DNA of 64,000 nt from Siminovitchia thermophila (GTDB lineage: Bacteria > Bacillota > Bacilli > Bacillales > Bacillaceae_C), in NCBI RefSeq assembly GCF_016909185.1, contig NZ_JAFBFH010000018.1, positions 30,576-94,575 of the forward strand, read 5' to 3'. How positions within the stretch are numbered: position 1 is the stretch's first letter; each line of letters begins with the position of its first letter. Shown here piece by piece: positions 61,746 through 64,000 of the stretch. Position numbers and translations under genes: made by a program. The notes beneath the pieces are model-generated. The model was not told the DNA's origin and made no database searches. It was given only the letters and a program-made list of their open reading frames with translations.

Positions 61746-63929
61746 ATGAAAAGAAAGATCGCTATTTTCCTTATTTTTATTTTAAGTTTCTCTATGATCG
61801 AGCCTTTTTTTCAGGGGAAAGTAGAGGCGCAAAATTTGTCTCAAATCATTAAAGCTGAAAAAACACTAGACTTTCAACGTGTTGATGGGTCATGGGAGTT
61901 GGGCCCCGGCTCTGGTACTAGCAAAGTAGGGTATGAATGGAAGGAGGGATCGCGTATTTATCATGAACCTTTGGTCTATTTTTCTCTGGAAGAAATTGAC
62001 CGAAGCAAGGACATACAAATGGTAGCCTTACAGTTTGGCGTAGCACCTTCTTCCCTGGAAAATGCCCCTTTTTTGGATATATGGGGAGTCAATAACTACA
62101 GTCTGGAAAATATGTTTGTACGTAATAAAAGTGCGAAATTGTTAAATAGACCCATTACTCACGCTCCTTTTAGCATGTCATTTAACGTCACAACTTATGT
62201 CGTTTCTCAACTCCATCATAGTAAAGCTGCTTTTTTATTTGGGGGGGCAACTGAATCGCCTGATCCCGGCTCCCCCGAAAAGAACCGGAACTTGTCAATA
62301 TATAATCACAGCAAAGAATACTATGAACCAATGCTGCTTGTTATGTATAAGGAGCCTTCGCCGCCTATGGGAGAAATAGCCATTGAAGGCAATGGTTTTA
62401 CAAATACAGAAGGGGTAAAATTGCGAATCGATGCTCGTCCCAACAATGGCAGGCCGGTTGAAATGCGGCTAGGGAACAGTTCTAATGACTGGATCACACC
62501 ATGGCGGCCATATCAATCATCAATGGAATGGACTTTGCCATCGGGTGATGGGCCAAAAACAGTTTATTTACAGCTTCGAAACCAGGCTGGAGCTTTGACC
62601 AATCAATACACGGCCAATGTCATATTGGATACGGTGAAGCCTGCCGGAAATGTTACGATCAACGGGGGAGAAGTGAGTACAAAGGCCCCAAAAGTGACTC
62701 TGCATATGGATGGTCGGGATACGAATGGTGTAACAGAAATGCAAATTTCCAATAAAAGTAATGAGTGGCCTCATGAGTGGGTGCCGTTTTCAAAAACGTA
62801 TGAATGGACATTGGAATCTCCGACAGTGGAAGAAGGAAAAACGGTGTATGTTCGCTTAAAGGATCCGGCTGGAAATATTAGTGACACTTTTTCAGCCAGC
62901 ATTGATTTGGAGCTCGGCCCACTGATCGATGGAGTTGAAGATGGGGGTGTATACAATCGTGATGTAACGGTCACACTTGCCCCTCGTGTCAAAACGGTTC
63001 ATATGAATGGAAAACAGGTATTTGTAAGAGAAAGCGGAGATACGGCGGTTAAGCAGTTGGCTATAGCAGAAACAGGAGAAATAGAACTGGAAATAACCAA
63101 TACACGCGGGGAAGCGACTGCACTGCAATTTTTGATCGATCGTGAGGCCCCTAGTGGAACTATTACAATAAACGGAAATGAAAATTATACAAACTCTCGC
63201 CAGGTCATCTTGAATGTAACGGCAAAAGATTTAGGCGGTTCTGGCCAGGTGCAGATGCGGTTTAGTAATGACAAAGATACATGGCAGGATAATTGGGAGA
63301 ATTTTTCAGAAACGAAGCCATGGATGTTGGAAGAGACAGGTGTTAGTCAGAAAACCGTTTATATGCAACTGCGGGATCGTGCTCAAAATGTCAGTGAATA
63401 TGAGGCGGCAATTATATATAGATCTCTGCCAGTTCCGGAGGATCACGTTGTAACGGGATGGATTGGTCAGAAAGTCCGATTTAAAAAGGAGGACTTTGTT
63501 TATAAAAACGGAGACAAAACGGAAATCGAAGCAGTTAGAATGGAGACTCTTCCTGATAAAGGCAGGTTGTTTTTAAGCGGAGAAGAAGTTGCAACTGGTC
63601 AAGTGATTCCTCTTGATCAATTGAAGGATTTAACGTTTATGCCTCCCTTATTGTGGATTGGAATGACTAATTTTACATGGAAAGCGACGAATGGCTACGA
63701 GTTTTCTAAAAATGCCGGGAATATGAAATTGGAAATCGATATGGAACCGGAAAAACCAACCATAAAGGTGAATCCGTCCGGTGAATGGACGAATGAAGCG
63801 GTGGAAGTGACCATCGTGGATGGCAAAGTGGGTACAAGCGGTGTAGAAAAATCAGAGTATAAGATTGGAAAAGATGGAGAATGGCAGTTTTATGAGAAGC
63901 CATTTGATAAAGTCCATATAATTGTGTAA
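61746..63929 (+). CDS. Secreted multi-domain surface protein with Ig-like repeats, ending mid-domain
   Basis: A 727-residue exported protein. It has a signal peptide (residues 1-28, cleavage near VEA-QN), then a region resembling DNRLRE/CBM96 carbohydrate-binding domains (WELGPGSGTSKVGYEWKEGS, about 40-200). Several Ig-like repeats follow, each with a motif like VEMRLGNSSNDW, TEMQISNKSNEW and VQMRFSNDKDTW, and a TVYLQLRNQAG-type strand (about 215-300, 305-385, 470-560). It ends in GEWQFYEKPFDKVHIIV, part way through another repeat, with no LPXTG or SLH anchor. ATG 61746 follows GGAAAGGA. It is probably truncated at the 3' end. Confidence 0.8.
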   Translation: MKRKIAIFLIFILSFSMIEPFFQGKVEAQNLSQIIKAEKTLDFQRVDGSWELGPGSGTSKVGYEWKEGSRIYHEPLVYFSLEEIDRSKDIQMVALQFGVAPSSLENAPFLDIWGVNNYSLENMFVRNKSAKLLNRPITHAPFSMSFNVTTYVVSQLHHSKAAFLFGGATESPDPGSPEKNRNLSIYNHSKEYYEPMLLVMYKEPSPPMGEIAIEGNGFTNTEGVKLRIDARPNNGRPVEMRLGNSSNDWITPWRPYQSSMEWTLPSGDGPKTVYLQLRNQAGALTNQYTANVILDTVKPAGNVTINGGEVSTKAPKVTLHMDGRDTNGVTEMQISNKSNEWPHEWVPFSKTYEWTLESPTVEEGKTVYVRLKDPAGNISDTFSASIDLELGPLIDGVEDGGVYNRDVTVTLAPRVKTVHMNGKQVFVRESGDTAVKQLAIAETGEIELEITNTRGEATALQFLIDREAPSGTITINGNENYTNSRQVILNVTAKDLGGSGQVQMRFSNDKDTWQDNWENFSETKPWMLEETGVSQKTVYMQLRDRAQNVSEYEAAIIYRSLPVPEDHVVTGWIGQKVRFKKEDFVYKNGDKTEIEAVRMETLPDKGRLFLSGEEVATGQVIPLDQLKDLTFMPPLLWIGMTNFTWKATNGYEFSKNAGNMKLEIDMEPEKPTIKVNPSGEWTNEAVEVTIVDGKVGTSGVEKSEYKIGKDGEWQFYEKPFDKVHIIV

Positions 63930-64000
63930 AAAGAATAGGTCACCATCATGACCATGTTACAATGTTTTCGACCAAGAAAAACACATGGAGGACATGATGA

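Overview
The window reads as chromosomal DNA of a spore-forming Bacillaceae (Firmicutes) with moderate GC. The evidence is strong AGGAGG-type ribosome binding sites, frequent TTG and GTG starts, sigma-A, sigma-B-like and sigma-G-like promoters, the spore-specific splA/splB pair, and a block from about 44.7 to 58.7 kb (ddl-murF-cshA-ydbS-ydbT-rhomboid-acpS-ydcC-alr-ndoAI-ndoA) that follows the Bacillus subtilis gene order around the alanine racemase gene. No rRNA, tRNA, prophage or intact transposase gene was found.

Region 1 (0.1-12.4 kb) is a catabolic locus for D-amino-acid-containing or gamma-glutamyl peptides. Two paralogous 539-residue D-aminoacylase-type amidohydrolases bracket a class-C26 (gamma-glutamyl hydrolase-like) enzyme and a complete oligopeptide/dipeptide ABC importer. 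Facing them is an enolase-superfamily dipeptide epimerase with a GNAT acetyltransferase. Region 2 (12.9-17.4 kb) is a self-contained TetR - NCS1 permease - DUF917 - hydantoinase/oxoprolinase operon with an 18-bp palindromic operator beside its own promoter. Region 3 (17.7-22.2 kb) holds a TPP riboswitch and thiC, a short zinc-ribbon-like gene, an L,D-transpeptidase, a GNAT enzyme and a histidine phosphatase.

Region 4 (22.2-32.3 kb) is a cobalamin-riboswitch-controlled corrinoid salvage operon: btuF, a BtuD-CbiZ fusion, cbiB, cobD-like, cobU, a CobQ lacking its amidotransferase half, cobS, a cobC-like phosphatase, a second CobU-like protein, pduO, and the alpha-ribazole transporter/kinase pair cblT/cblS. 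No btuC permease gene lies in the operon. A roughly 40-bp minisatellite sits inside it. The operon meets splB tail to tail. Region 5 (33.8-37.5 kb) has a decaying AcoR-type sigma-54 activator, split from its Fis helix-turn-helix by a MITE-like element, followed by formamidase (fmdA) and an FmdB zinc-ribbon protein.

Region 6 (37.5-44.4 kb) is sparse: a ferritin-like protein, a MerR-like DNA-binding protein, a prematurely stopped CsbD gene behind a sigma-B-like promoter, a cluster of MITE-like and palindromic repeats, a CNNM/CBS membrane protein, an unrecognised conserved-looking protein and a dicarboxylate symporter. Region 7 (44.7-58.7 kb) is the cell-wall and housekeeping block. It is interrupted before alr by a 31-bp tandem repeat and an adenine deaminase gene. 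The rsb/sigB genes that follow ndoA in B. subtilis are absent here. Region 8 (58.9-64 kb) carries an unknown membrane protein, a structured stretch resembling a group II intron fragment, and a divergent pair: a pseudo-alpha/beta-hydrolase fused to a SARP/BTAD-type DNA-binding module, facing a large secreted multi-domain surface protein that ends mid-domain.
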